Source: Pelagomonas calceolata | Taxonomy: Eukaryota; Sar; Pelagophyceae; Pelagomonadales; Pelagomonadaceae | Length of the DNA stretch: 64,000 nt | Assembly: GCA_918797485.1 (NCBI GenBank) | Contig: CAKKNE010000001.1 | Coordinates: 2,108,001 to 2,172,000, forward strand | Direction: 5' to 3' | Notes under the pieces: generated by a model | The model's database searches: none | The model's input: only the letters and a program-made list of their open reading frames with translations | Told to the model about the DNA's origin: nothing | Translations under genes and position numbers: made by a program | Shown here: in pieces, positions 49,504 to 58,984 of the stretch | How positions within the stretch are numbered: position 1 is the first letter of the stretch | Layout of the letters: every line of letters begins with the position of its first letter

Positions 49504-50192
49504 CTACTTCTTCACGCGCCGGATGAAGCCCAGCTCCTCGCCCGTCTTCCGCGGCGTGTCGGCGTTGCGCTTCTGGACCTGCCTCCCCGCCTCGGTCAAG
49601 GCACCGTTCAGGTCCGGTTTTGGCGCCTTCGGGGTGCGCGTGATGAAGCCGGCCTGGGGGTTCTCGAGCTGCCGTTTCAACGGGAACTCCTTCGTCTGTT
49701 GCGGCGCGGGGGGCTTCGAGGGCGCGGGCACGTTCTCGCGGGGCGGTTCCGTTTTGCGGAGCTCCGTGATGGCCTCGTCGAGGTCGCGCGGCCCCGGCGC
49801 CTCCTCGGGCGTCGGCGCCGCGGGCGTCGGCGCCGGCTTCTTGTCGCCCTTGGGCGCCTGCGTGGATTCTGGTTGTGACGTTCTGTATACGTTGTTCTTC
49901 ACGCCATCGAGCCGGCGACGGCGTCTTCATAACTCTTGATTTTTTGACGCGGACGACGCGCCTTGGGCGCCGCGGCGGCCTTTTTGCCGCCACTCTTCTT
50001 GGCTTCCCGCGCCGCCGCCATGTCTTGCAACCGGCCAGCGTTGGCGGCTTCCGGCAGTGCTACAAGCGGTCCCGCAAGGGAAAGCCCGGCGATGCCGCTC
50101 TTTGCGAGCAGCGCTCTCCTGGTCTGAGGCGGCCTCTGCGGCGCGGGCGCCAGCGCCAGCGCACAGCTCAGCGTCGCGACAGCGAGCTTCAT
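49504..50192 (-). CDS. Thylakoid-lumen candidate with twin-arginine-like leader
   Basis: Exons 50192-49905 and 49857-49504 give 213 residues. MKLAVATLSCALALAPAPQR is the ER/plastid leader. RRALLAKSGIAGLSLAGPLV then ALPEAANA looks like a thylakoid twin-arginine signal with an AxA cut site. The mature protein is basic and Pro-rich (KKSGGKKAAAAPKARRPRQK; KKPAPTPAAPTPEEAPGPRD) with short conserved-looking GFITR/GFIRR repeats near the end. The intron is only 47 bp, GC-AG. Function unknown. Confidence 0.65.
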
Positions 50193-50616
50193 GGTCGTAC
50201 CTTCTGGGGCCGATTTCTTGCCCAGATCACACGCTAATTGCGCTCAGACCAGCTATCAATAGATTTGCTGCCGAGTGCTCTCTCCCCACGGCAACGGCAC
50301 GCTCCAAAGGTTCCTCAGTAAAACAGGCCTCTTTGCACGATTTCCGCCGCATGCGTCGCAACGGGACGGATCGTGGCCGTGCCGCGGTGATCTAATTCGC
50401 GCCGGTTGAAGCGTCGCGGTCGGTCCCGCGAGTGAAGGCGTACTGTCCCTAAGCGTACTGCCTGCGCTAAAGACCTCCGTCGACCTCCACGCCATCGAAC
50501 AGATGCAGTTGCGGGATGAATGGTGTCGCATTGATACATCGCGGCGATAGCGGGCAGACAACCGCGCGAGGACAGAGAAGTATAAAATCTTAGTGTTTTG
50601 TCGCGAAGCGCGCGGT

Positions 50617-51615
50617 TTACTTCGTCGCCGCGTTGGCCGTCGAGATGACGAGCGGCTCGACGGCCTTGCCGGCGGCGGCCATCTTGATCGCCTCGCCCGA
50701 CTTCGAGAAGACGGCCTCGGCGGCGGGCACGAGCGTGGCGATGGAGGACCGCGTGGCCTGGGCGCCGGCGGTCTTGACGGCGGAGACGAGGGCCGCGCCC
50801 TCGGCCTTGGGCATGGAGAACGTGAGCTCGGCCTGCGCGACCCAGAGCTTCTCGGAGGCCTCGACGGAGCCGGGCAGGCAGATGCCGTTCTTGCCGACGG
50901 GCACGGCGGAGTTGGCCGGCTTGAACTTCTTCTGGAGGTCGTCGATCTTCGACGAGGGCACGGACTTGACGGCGGCGCTGTTCTGGAGCTTCTGCGCGAA
51001 GGCCTCGGAGCCGCCAAGAGTGACCTGTGTGGAATCAACCAGTGTGTCGGGTGCATTAAGTCATTTCGCGGCGATGGTGCGGCCGTGCTGGCTCCGTCGA
51101 GCGGTGAGGAACCGGCATCGCCACGCCATCGAGCAGGCGTCGCGTCGATGGCGAACGCACAGTAAAATTTTGATTTCCACACAAGAACTGACGCACGACG
51201 AGGGGGAAACGCCCTTGTAGACGACCTGCTTGAGCACGCCGGCGTACTCGGAGACCTTGCCGTCGGGGATGGCGAGGAGGCCGTCGACGGCCTTGTTCAC
51301 GACCGCGGACGCGTCCGCGGGCTTGACCTTGGCGTCGATGAACTCGATGAACTTGTCCGCGAGGGCGCCGGCGTCCGTGATCGAGTTGACGACGGGGTAG
51401 GACGCCGCGCCGAAGGCCGCGAGCTTCTCCTCGAGGGGCGTGCCGAGGACGAGCGAGTCGGCGGCGAGGGCCGGGGCGACGGGGAGCGCCGCCGCGACGG
51501 CGAGGACGCCGGCCGCGAGCTGCTTGCTCGCCGCCTTGACCTGGGCCTTGGCGCGCGGGTTGAACGCGGCGGCGGAGCCGAGGCAGAGCGCGACGAGGGC
51601 CTTCTTGAGCGCCAT
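50617..51615 (-). CDS. Thylakoid-lumen candidate, unknown
   Basis: Exons 51615-51193 and 51024-50617 give 276 residues. MALKKALVALCLGSAAAFNP is a signal peptide with an AAFNP plastid motif; a second hydrophobic segment (QLAAGVLAVAAALPVAPALA) with an ALA cut site resembles a lumen-targeting signal. The mature part is helical and Ala/Val-rich (LGTPLEEKLAAFGAASYPVV; AQKLQNSAAVKSVPSSKIDD; CLPGSVEASEKLWVAQAELT). The domain layout is like a small lumenal photosystem II accessory protein, but I cannot assign it to a named subunit. Confidence 0.65.
51025..51192 (-). mobile_element. Introner, family B, inserted in the opposite orientation
   Basis: The 168-bp intron has ends TTGTGTGGAAATCAAAATTT and CACTGGTTGATTCCACACAG. 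Compared with copies at 31651 and 40860, the interior runs in reverse: the AAATTTTAC block now follows the left end and the CACTGG block precedes the right end. Flanks GTCAGTTC and GTCACTCT match at 5 of 8 positions. It still splices GT-AG and keeps the frame (SPSSC-VTLGGSEAF). Confidence 0.85.
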
Positions 51616-52414
51616 TTTAGTTATACCTGCGGCGGATGCGCGCGGTTTTGCACTTCCTGTTCGCGCGACGACGACGACAACGAGAGCGTTTATGTTTGAG
51701 TTTGCGCGACGACGACGACGAGGCGGGCGTGCAGGGGTTGAGTTTATTGCAACACTTCCAGCGCGCGCGCGGCGACGCGAGGCGCGCGCGCCATGAAACA
51801 AGTTGCAACGCGCAATTGTTTGCACGAAGCAGCGAGTGGCGCGCGCGCCGGCGTCTCGGTGCTGGAGGAGCTGTTTTGAACGCGGCCGCGCGATCCGTGT
51901 GGTTTGCAGCGAGTTTTGCTTTGGCAGCGTGCTTTTTGCATGGATTTTGCGCGCTTTCGCCGCGCGCGCGCGACGGATTGGGTAGCGTCGCGTGTGATAC
52001 ATGGCCGGACGCTGCTATGCACTGCGGTAAACTATGCGGATCCGATCTAGTTGTGCTTTTAGTTTGGCTCCTCTCTTTGCGGCGCGAGCACGAGTAAAAA
52101 CAACGTCAAAAGTGGGAGTGCCGTACAGCAGCGGTGCGGCTTCGTACAGGTCTGCTCGCGACCGCGGGACCAGTGGTCGCGGTGTGCATCCAGGCGGCGG
52201 AACGTGGGCGTCCGTCGGGCGCGCGGATGTAAATTGGGACGTGAGCTCTCTGAGGCGTCCCTCGGCGGGTGTTTCTTAGGAAAGTAGGGTGTTTGGAGAC
52301 ATCTGATTTTGACTCGCGAAGACCCTAATGCACGCTTTCACACGAGCCTCGTCGTCTAAATGCCCCCCACTGTCTTTGTCAGGACTCAGTCGTGCCAGCG
52401 CAGACTCCAAAACG
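51616..52414. other. Divergent intergenic region
   Basis: GCGCGC- and CGACGACGACG-rich sequence between two plastid-protein genes. Frames on both strands are Arg/Ala-rich without domains. It should hold both promoters. Confidence 0.4.
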
Positions 52415-53094
52415 ATGCGCGCCGTCATTGCTTTCCTCGCTCTCAGCGGCGCTGCTGCGTTCGCGCCTGCGCCCGCGCAGCGCAGCGCCACGGCTTTGAA
52501 CGCGCAAAAACCAGCGTAAAAATCACCACGTAAGGCGCATGCTGCCTCGAAACCGCGCCGGCGGCCGCGGCCGAGCCGCGCAGCAGCACGCAGTAGCCGT
52601 TCGCGCCTTCTTGCACGCCTGAAAAGTCATGCATGCAAGTAGTGTACACCCGCGGCGTATCCGCGCCCGGCCGGCTGCGTACCAGCCCACCACTACACTG
52701 TTTCGCAACGCGCTGTTAGAACCCGCGACACGCGCCACGCCGCCGCGCCGCCGCCGCTACGTCGTCGCGCCGCCGGTCACGCGAAACCCTTCACAGGTAC
52801 GTCCCCGACGGCCTCTCGGCCGCCCAGTGGAAGAAGATGCAGGCCGACAAGAAGAAGAACGCCGCCGCCAACAAGCTCAAGTACCCCAAGGGCGCGGCCC
52901 AGGTCGTCGGCGTCAAGGAGTACCTCGAGGACCTCGCGAAGAAGCAGACATTCTTCCGCGACGCCGCCGGCAACAGCCGCGTCTCCGACACGGGCCACAA
53001 GTGGGCCAAGGTCAAGTTCGGCGAGTTCACGAAGGAGGCCTACGACGAGTGGCGCGCCAAGGGCGGCAAGAAGCTGCCGAACCAGATGTACTGA
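52415..53094 (+). CDS. Plastid-targeted protein, paralogue of 43125-44017
   Basis: Exons 52415-52515 and 52797-53094 give 132 residues. MRAVIAFLALSGAAAFAPAP is the plastid leader (AAFAP). The mature part reads YVPDGLSAAQWKKMQADKKK, KYPKGAAQVVGVKEYLEDLA, KQTFFRDAAGNSRVSDTGHK and KVKFGEFTKEAYDEWRAKGG, ending NQMY. About two thirds of positions match the other gene. The intron (52516-52796, GT-AG) is at the same place as intron 1 of the paralogue, so it predates the duplication. No introner is present here. Confidence 0.85.
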
Positions 53095-53124
53095 GCGCCC
53101 GGTGCGCGCGGCGCCCCCTCACTT

Positions 53125-53673
53125 ATGACCTGTCTAACATATGAATCCTTCACGAATCGACGGAGCGCGTCTCGAAGCGCGGCGCGCGGGTGGGGGAGCG
53201 AATCCACGAAGCGCATCTCGAAGCGCGGCGCGCGGGCGGGGGAGACGCGCGCCCGCCACAATTTGCCGCGACGGCGTGCTGGTGGGGTAGGACTACTCCC
53301 GCGCCGACGCCGTCGTCGCCGCAGCGGCGATGGGGGGGAGTTCGCCGTTCCGTTCGCGCCGACGGCGCCTGCGCAGCCCGCGACTCACGACGGCGGCTTC
53401 AATCTCCTGCAGAGCATCGTCGTCCGCGACCTAGACCCACACCTCCCGGTCAACAACAATTTAGACAACCCGGTCAACGCCCTTGGCGAGACGTTATCCG
53501 TCGTGTGGGTCCACAGCGGCACGGGCGTCCTGTGCTGCAGTTGCCCCGACTTCTATTGGATGGGCGACCCGACCAACCCCGGATCGCACCACGCGTGCAA
53601 GCACATCATGTGCGTGCAGTGCGGCTCGGGCCCGAGCGGTGTCTATGCCAACGCGGCGCAAGCGATGATGTAA
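53125..53673 (+). CDS. SWIM-type zinc-binding protein, start uncertain
   Basis: The supported part is about 53340-53673: VPFAPTAPAQPATHDGGFNL, VVRDLDPHLPVNNNLDNPVN, TLSVVWVHSGTGVLCCSCPD, then YWMGDPTNPGSHHACKHIMC. The CxC...CxH spacing fits a SWIM zinc motif. The frame is open back to 53125 but that part is Arg-rich and includes an introner-like core near 53270-53340, so the true start probably lies in an upstream exon or the gene is truncated. Confidence 0.5.
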   Translation: MTCLTYESFTNRRSASRSAARGWGSESTKRISKRGARAGETRARHNLPRRRAGGVGLLPRRRRRRRSGDGGEFAVPFAPTAPAQPATHDGGFNLLQSIVVRDLDPHLPVNNNLDNPVNALGETLSVVWVHSGTGVLCCSCPDFYWMGDPTNPGSHHACKHIMCVQCGSGPSGVYANAAQAMM

Positions 53674-53954
53674 TAGGTTTATCAGTAATTATCAGAATAA
53701 ATATTTACCAAATCTTGACCCGGTGGGGCCCGCGTCCGGCGGTGTCCCAGCCTGCCGCCGCCGCGCCTTCCAGCGCCCGGCCTCGCCCAGCATCCGCTGC
53801 ATTGCGTTGACTCGCCGGAAAAGCGCCGATCCCTTGCGCAAACAGCGGGAAGGTCATATCATCCACAATTGACCTCTACTCTAGCACAGATAAAATAAGC
53901 GAACGCGAATAAGCATCAATCCCAGCAAACATCCCGGCAAACAACAAATTAAGT
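53674..53954. other. Convergent intergenic region
   Basis: AT-richer 3' flank of both neighbours, including a likely transcript end near 53690-53705 (cagaataaatatt) on the plus strand. Confidence 0.4.
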
Positions 53955-55535
53955 TTAAGCCCGCCGCTCGCGCACACTACAAGTCGTCGAGTCCCCCAAA
54001 TTCAGCGTGAGGTCGTACTTGTACCGCAGCGGCCCCGACCGGTCGAAGCGCAGCGAGAAGCCCCTCAATATCTTCGCCACGCCCACGACGGCCTCCGTCA
54101 GGCCGAGGCGCGTCCCGAGGCAGCCGCGCGGCCCGGCGCCGAACGGCAAAAAGGAGAACGACGAATCCGCGCCGCCCCGCTCCGAGTCGAGCCAGCGCTC
54201 GGGCCGGAACTCGTCCGCGTCAACACCCCAGCGCCCGGGGTCGCGGCCGAGGGCGTACGGCGAAAAGCACGCGACGGCGCCCTCGGGCGCGGGCGTCCCG
54301 AGCACGTCGCAAGCCGAGAGCGCCGTCCGGCCGACGAAGGGCACCGGCGGGTACAGCCGCAGCGTCTCGCGCGCGACGGCGACGTGGTAGGGCAGCGCGT
54401 CGCGGACCTCCTCCAATCTCAAACCCTCCAGATCCGCGCGCCGCGCCTCGTCGACGGCGCGTTCCAGGAGCCGCGCGTGCCGCGGCTCGTGGAGAATATA
54501 CAAGGACGCGGCGAGCGTCGACGCCGTCGTGTCGCTCCCGGCGATGACCAAGTCAAAAAGAATGTAGAGGATGTCGTCGTCGTCCAGCGTCCCGTCCCGC
54601 AGCAACTGCGAGAGGAGGTCCGGCGCGTCGGCGGCGGCGTCGCGCCGTCGCGCTTCAATCAGCTCCTTCACCAGCCGCCGGAGCCGCGGGAGCAGCTCCT
54701 CGGTCACCCGGACATAATTCTTGCTCAGCGGCGGGTAGAGCTGGTACAGGGGCGGCACCTCGTTCGCCGTCGCGACGATGGCCTCCAAATAGGACGCGAT
54801 GGCATCGCTCAGCTCCGCGTCGGCGTCGTCTGGCTCGAGGCCGAACGTGACGCGCAGGACCACCCTCAATGTTAAAGTCCGCGTCTCGGCGTAGAGGTCT
54901 AATCTATTCAAACACCGCCAACGCGCGGCCAGGGCGTCGCTCTCTAGACTAATCGCTTGGAGGAACGACGCCATCGCCGCGCCCCGCTCGAACGCCGGAG
55001 TGCAGAGCCGCTTTTGGCGTTTATGCCGTGAGCCTTGCTCGTAGACGATGCCGCGGTCCAGCGCCAACGTCTCGAATAGGGGCACGCTGAATCGGCGCGG
55101 CCACTCGTCGGCCGCCTCGACGCACACGTGCTTGACCGATTCGGGCGACAGCAGGAAGTAAAAGTCGCCGGCCGGGCCCAGCGGCACGCGGACGCAGCCG
55201 TCGTAGCCCTTCGCGCGCAGCGAGAGCATGTACTGCCACGGGGACCCGTCGAGCGCGATGCCGGCCAGAGCGTCGAGGAAGCCGGGACCCTTCGGTTGAA
55301 TTGCTGTCGATGGGTCGGTGGCGAGGCCGAAGCGGCGCGTCGATGGCGTTGCCGACCGCCAGCCGGACGGAGCCGCCGCGACCGGCCATCGCCGCGCTGG
55401 ACTCGACCAGCACGGCGCCGCCGTTGCTCGCCTTCGACGTCCCGCGAGTGCGCCATACCAATGCGAGTACTGGAGTGCTGCCACAGGAAGCAAGAAGAGC
55501 AGCACACAGCTGCCGGCGCGGCCGCAGCGAAACAT
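53955..55535 (-). CDS. Cytochrome P450
   Basis: 526 residues from MFRCGRAGSCVLLFLLPVAA, a hydrophobic leader for the ER or plastid. From about residue 85 the P450 fold is complete: helix C region RQKRLCTPAF, helix I FDLVIAGSDTTAS, helix K ETLRLYPPVP, FRPERW and the heme loop FLPFGAGPRGCLGTRLG with the Cys ligand. These catalyse NADPH-driven monooxygenation. Motifs fit the broad CYP4/CYP97-like clans; the substrate is unknown. Residues 33-85 are Arg/Ser-rich and cross an introner-like core near 55336, so part of this stretch may be an unrecognised intron. Confidence 0.9.
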   Translation of the reverse strand: MFRCGRAGSCVLLFLLPVAALQYSHWYGALAGRRRRATAAPCWSSPARRWPVAAAPSGWRSATPSTRRFGLATDPSTAIQPKGPGFLDALAGIALDGSPWQYMLSLRAKGYDGCVRVPLGPAGDFYFLLSPESVKHVCVEAADEWPRRFSVPLFETLALDRGIVYEQGSRHKRQKRLCTPAFERGAAMASFLQAISLESDALAARWRCLNRLDLYAETRTLTLRVVLRVTFGLEPDDADAELSDAIASYLEAIVATANEVPPLYQLYPPLSKNYVRVTEELLPRLRRLVKELIEARRRDAAADAPDLLSQLLRDGTLDDDDILYILFDLVIAGSDTTASTLAASLYILHEPRHARLLERAVDEARRADLEGLRLEEVRDALPYHVAVARETLRLYPPVPFVGRTALSACDVLGTPAPEGAVACFSPYALGRDPGRWGVDADEFRPERWLDSERGGADSSFSFLPFGAGPRGCLGTRLGLTEAVVGVAKILRGFSLRFDRSGPLRYKYDLTLNLGDSTTCSVRERRA

Positions 55536-56108
55536 CCCAGCCAAGGCGACGTGGAGAACAGACCGACGCGAGCCGTAACGGCACGAAGTGTGCTCAATCC
55601 CGTGCCGCCGGGCAGCCTGCCGGGGGCCCCACTCCCTTCTTGGCTTTTGGAGGCCAAAGCCCCGCACGACCGACCGCACGCGTGCGAGGGCGTCCCCGGG
55701 GGCTGCGAGTCGTCGGGCGTCGCCCGCCGCTCCGATCCAAAAGGACGCTTCGGGCAGGGACCACCCATCGCTCGCCAGCCGCTCCCGGGGCGGGCCGCCG
55801 CGGACCTGACGCGCTTTAGGCCGCGTCCGCGCCTCCGGGGGCCTTGACACACGGCAACATGAGCCAGAGCACGAGGTCCCTCGCGCCAGGCTTCGTCAAT
55901 TGGCCTCTCTAGGCCATCCTGATACAGCTCAAGCCGACGTCGGTGCGTCCCGCGCGCCCCTCCGCCCCCCCCGCAGCCCCGCTCAGCTCCTTCCCGGCTC
56001 CGGCGACGCGCCCGGCACGGGCAGCCGGAAAAGGCATCCACCTCGTCGGCCCCAAAAAAGCGCAAGACAGGCGCGCCACCCACCGCCGCGGCGCAGGCTT
56101 TCGCAGAG
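55536..56108. other. Divergent promoter region
   Basis: The P450 frame stays open to 55850 but upstream residues have no family similarity. I see no other gene. Confidence 0.4.
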
Positions 56109-56761
56109 ATGAAGGTCATTCTGTACCTCGCGGCGGGGGCCGCGGCCTTCTCCTTCGGCGCGAAGAAGGGGGCCAAGTCCGCGCCGAAGCCGTCGGCCGG
56201 CCGTCAGGTGGCCAAGGGCGGCCAGACGGCGTCGACCATCGTCGTGCCCGACACGCTCAAGCCCTTCGCGGGCTTCGGCAACCCCACCATCGTCGCGCAG
56301 CGCGCGGCGGAGCGCGAGGCGAAGAAGGAGGAGACGCTGTCGAAGCTCATCCCGACGTCCGCGGCGCAGTGTCAGGAGCGTCAGGGTGTTCGCGTAACGT
56401 CTCGATTCGACGCAGGCCGGGCCGCTTCCTCTTCGCGTTCGGCCGGCCGGACGTGCTTGCGGCGCGCCGCGCGGAGCGCTGCGCCAAGTGGGAGTGGAGC
56501 GAGGAGTTCCTGAACAAGGCGCGCCCCGACAAGTTCGGCGTCGGCAACTACGGCGCCGGCGACCTCTACGACGACGGCCTGACGCGCCTCGAGCGCAACC
56601 AGATGGTCTCGGGCCGCGAGGGCTTCCTCACGGGCGCCGCGAAGCTGCGCTACCGGCGCATCACGGGCCAGATCGAGGACGCCGACGCCTCGGGCCTCTC
56701 CGCGGAGATGCAGAACTCGGCGGGCAAGGGCAACTCCTACATCGACGTGGAGTACCGCTAG
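56109..56761 (+). CDS. Small targeted protein, unknown
   Basis: Exons 56109-56368 and 56416-56761 give 201 residues. MKVILYLAAGAAAFSFGAKK is a signal peptide with an AAFSFG junction, suggesting plastid import. The basic N-terminal part (KKGAKSAPKPSAGRQVAKGG) is followed by TLKPFAGFGNPTIVAQRAAE, KWEWSEEFLNKARPDKFGVG and a C-terminus that reads LRYRRITGQIEDADASGLSA. The intron is 47 bp, GT-AG. No family recognised. Confidence 0.65.
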
Positions 56762-57047
56762 GGGTTCGCGTAGTCGCCGGGGGGAGTAGGCGTGCGTAGT
56801 CTACCCTAGTTTTGGCGACGGCGCCTCCCGCGTGCGCGCATCTCGAGCCGCACGCGCGGCTCGCCGTGTGTGTCGCACGATCGCGCCGACGACGCGCCGA
56901 CGACACCATCGGACGCGCCGACGACGCAAGCCCGACAAACACGTTTGCCGCGAGATGTCACACAAATACTCTTAAGCTGCGACGCGCGCGCGGGGTCTTG
57001 GGGCGCGCGGCGCCCGGACTAAAATCGCCGCGGCGACGTGTCATGAA

Positions 57048-57209
57048 TTAGTGGTAGGCGGCGAGGTGCTGGGGCCACGTCCGGCGCGAGACGGCGAGGA
57101 CCGCCTCGAGGTCGATGGTTGTCGCGCGGCCGAGGCGCCGGTCGTCGTCGCCCGCGAAGATGAGGCTCAGGAACGAGCGGCCCAGGGCCTGGGCGCCGAA
57201 CTTGTTCAT
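57048..57209 (-). CDS. Possible small protein or last exon
   Basis: From the ATG at 57209 the frame gives 53 residues beginning MNKFGAQALGRSFLSLIFAG and ending WPQHLAAYH before a stop at 57048. The composition is gene-like, and there is a stop upstream of the ATG, so it is either a short gene or an exon spliced to a site I cannot locate in 57210-57700. Confidence 0.35.
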   Translation of the reverse strand: MNKFGAQALGRSFLSLIFAGDDDRRLGRATTIDLEAVLAVSRRTWPQHLAAYH

Positions 57210-57801
57210 TGGCTGTTGCTGGCGCTAGGGCACCAAATCCGGGTCGTTTGGCGCCGCGTTTTGGGGTGTGGCGCAAGAATGCCGCGTGAGGCGTCCTCGA
57301 CCAGGGGTTCGGCAGCAATGCGGGCGCGAGGTGGACGCCTGGGGCAGCTTTTGGTCGATCTGTTGCAAAAAAATGGGGTGACTGGATTGGCTTCGCCGCG
57401 CGTGCCCCGCGCGGACGGTGATTTTGCAGGTCCAGACCCGTCGGAGGAGCCGCTCCCGACGCGGGCACGCCTCGCGGCGGCGGCGAGGTCGGCCCGGACG
57501 GTGCGCGTCGCGGCGGCGGTGGCCGCGCGGAGGCTCCGCAGCTGTGCGCGCCACGAGGCATCCGCATCCTCCTTGGAATTGTAGAGGACGTGCCGGCATC
57601 TCGCCGTCCGAACCGCTCAGCTCCGTTGACGCGTGCCCCTGCAGAGGCGCAGATTGGCAGACCGCTATCGAGCAGCTGCGCCCGTTCAATTGGCAAGCCG
57701 GAAACGGCGTCAGACCGCGTCTAGGTCCAGTGCTTCAGCGGCGGCTTCAAACCAGAAAAAGCGGCGAGTCCAAAAGCGCAAGCAGCTCTCACAAAATCAA
57801 G
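57210..57801. other. Intergenic, no supported gene
   Basis: Frames on both strands are Arg/Pro/Ala-rich. The last 100 bp should be the leader of the gene at 57802. Confidence 0.35.
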
Positions 57802-58932
57802 ATGTCTAAGCTCGTCCTCGCGATCACATTTGCGGGCGCCGCGACGAGCGCGGCGGCGTTGAAGCCGGTAGACCGCCTCGACGCTGCCAGCGTAACGCTA
57901 GATCGGCCCGTCGCGCCGCTGCCGACCTTCGCGCCGCTGCCCGTCGTCGCCGACGCGCCGGAGAAGGCGCTGGAAGACGTCCCGGACCTGCCGCTGCGCC
58001 GCGCCGCGCTCCGCGAGTGGGCCGCGGAGAACAATCGCGTGGAAGGCCTGGGCGAAAAGATTGACATCGACGTCGACGGCATCATCGCGGCGGCGCCGGC
58101 CAAAAAAGGCGACATCCTCTTCGCCATGAGCACCGAGTCCGTAGTGACGGCCCACGCCGCGTACAACGACCCCGACCTGCTCTCGCTGCGGCCGATCGCG
58201 CAGAAGGCCGGGCCCGGGTTCGGCGTCGTGGCGGTGGCCGCGCTCCTCGCCGCGGAGGAGGTCCGGGGCTACCGTCGGAGGTTGGTGTCGTCCTGCGCCC
58301 CGGAGGCCCCGGGTACCGTCGAGCCCAGCGAGTGGGGCCCCGCCCTGCGGCCGCTGTGGGCCTCGGACCAGCTCGACGCCGCGGCCTTCATCGACCCCGA
58401 CGTGGCTCCGATCGTCGACCAGGGCTGCGCCATCGTCCTCCCGCTCCTCGAGGCGGCTGCTCGCCGGTCGTGGTCGGGGCCCAAGCCGGAGCGGCCGGCC
58501 GCGCGCACGGTCTTCGAGCGGACGCCGGACCACTGGCGCCGCGCGGAGCTCTACGCAGACGGCGCCGCCCCCTCGTGGTCGCGCGGCGACCTCGAGCGCG
58601 TCGCCCGCCGGAGTTTTGGACTGGTTTTGGCGGCGCAGAAGCCGCCGCCGGGCTACGTCAAGGACGCCGGTGCCAACGTCCTGACCGACGAGGGCGCGCC
58701 GTCGGCGTGGCTCCAGCGCGTGGGCGAGGGCGAGGAACAAACGGTCGTGTCCGAGCCGCTCGCGCTCGTGCCGCTCGTGGGCGAGCTGATGGGGCCGGGC
58801 GCGGCGAACAGCGTCCTCGGCGCGCCGCCGCCGCAGAAGGCCGGCAATCGGGGCGAGGGCGTTTGCATCTGGTGCGTCGCATCGCGCGACATCGAGGCGG
58901 GCGAACGACTCGTCGCGGCGGATCCCTGGTAA
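57802..58932 (+). CDS. SET-domain-like protein, probably plastid-targeted
   Basis: 376 residues from MSKLVLAITFAGAATSAAAL, a signal-peptide leader followed by a Pro/Val-rich region. From about residue 70, LREWAAENNRVEGLGEKIDI, KKGDILFAMSTESVVTA and VVAVAALLAAEEVRG follow the order of the Rubisco-LSMT-like SET family, and the end, CIWCVASRDIEAGERLVAAD, resembles the closing motif (A.RDI..GE). The canonical NHxx segment of SET enzymes is not obvious, so methyltransferase activity is uncertain. Confidence 0.5.
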   Translation: MSKLVLAITFAGAATSAAALKPVDRLDAASVTLDRPVAPLPTFAPLPVVADAPEKALEDVPDLPLRRAALREWAAENNRVEGLGEKIDIDVDGIIAAAPAKKGDILFAMSTESVVTAHAAYNDPDLLSLRPIAQKAGPGFGVVAVAALLAAEEVRGYRRRLVSSCAPEAPGTVEPSEWGPALRPLWASDQLDAAAFIDPDVAPIVDQGCAIVLPLLEAAARRSWSGPKPERPAARTVFERTPDHWRRAELYADGAAPSWSRGDLERVARRSFGLVLAAQKPPPGYVKDAGANVLTDEGAPSAWLQRVGEGEEQTVVSEPLALVPLVGELMGPGAANSVLGAPPPQKAGNRGEGVCIWCVASRDIEAGERLVAADPW

Positions 58933-58984
58933 ACATGTCATACTCTAACTATCTTTATCACGCAAACACGAACGAAGGAAACAA

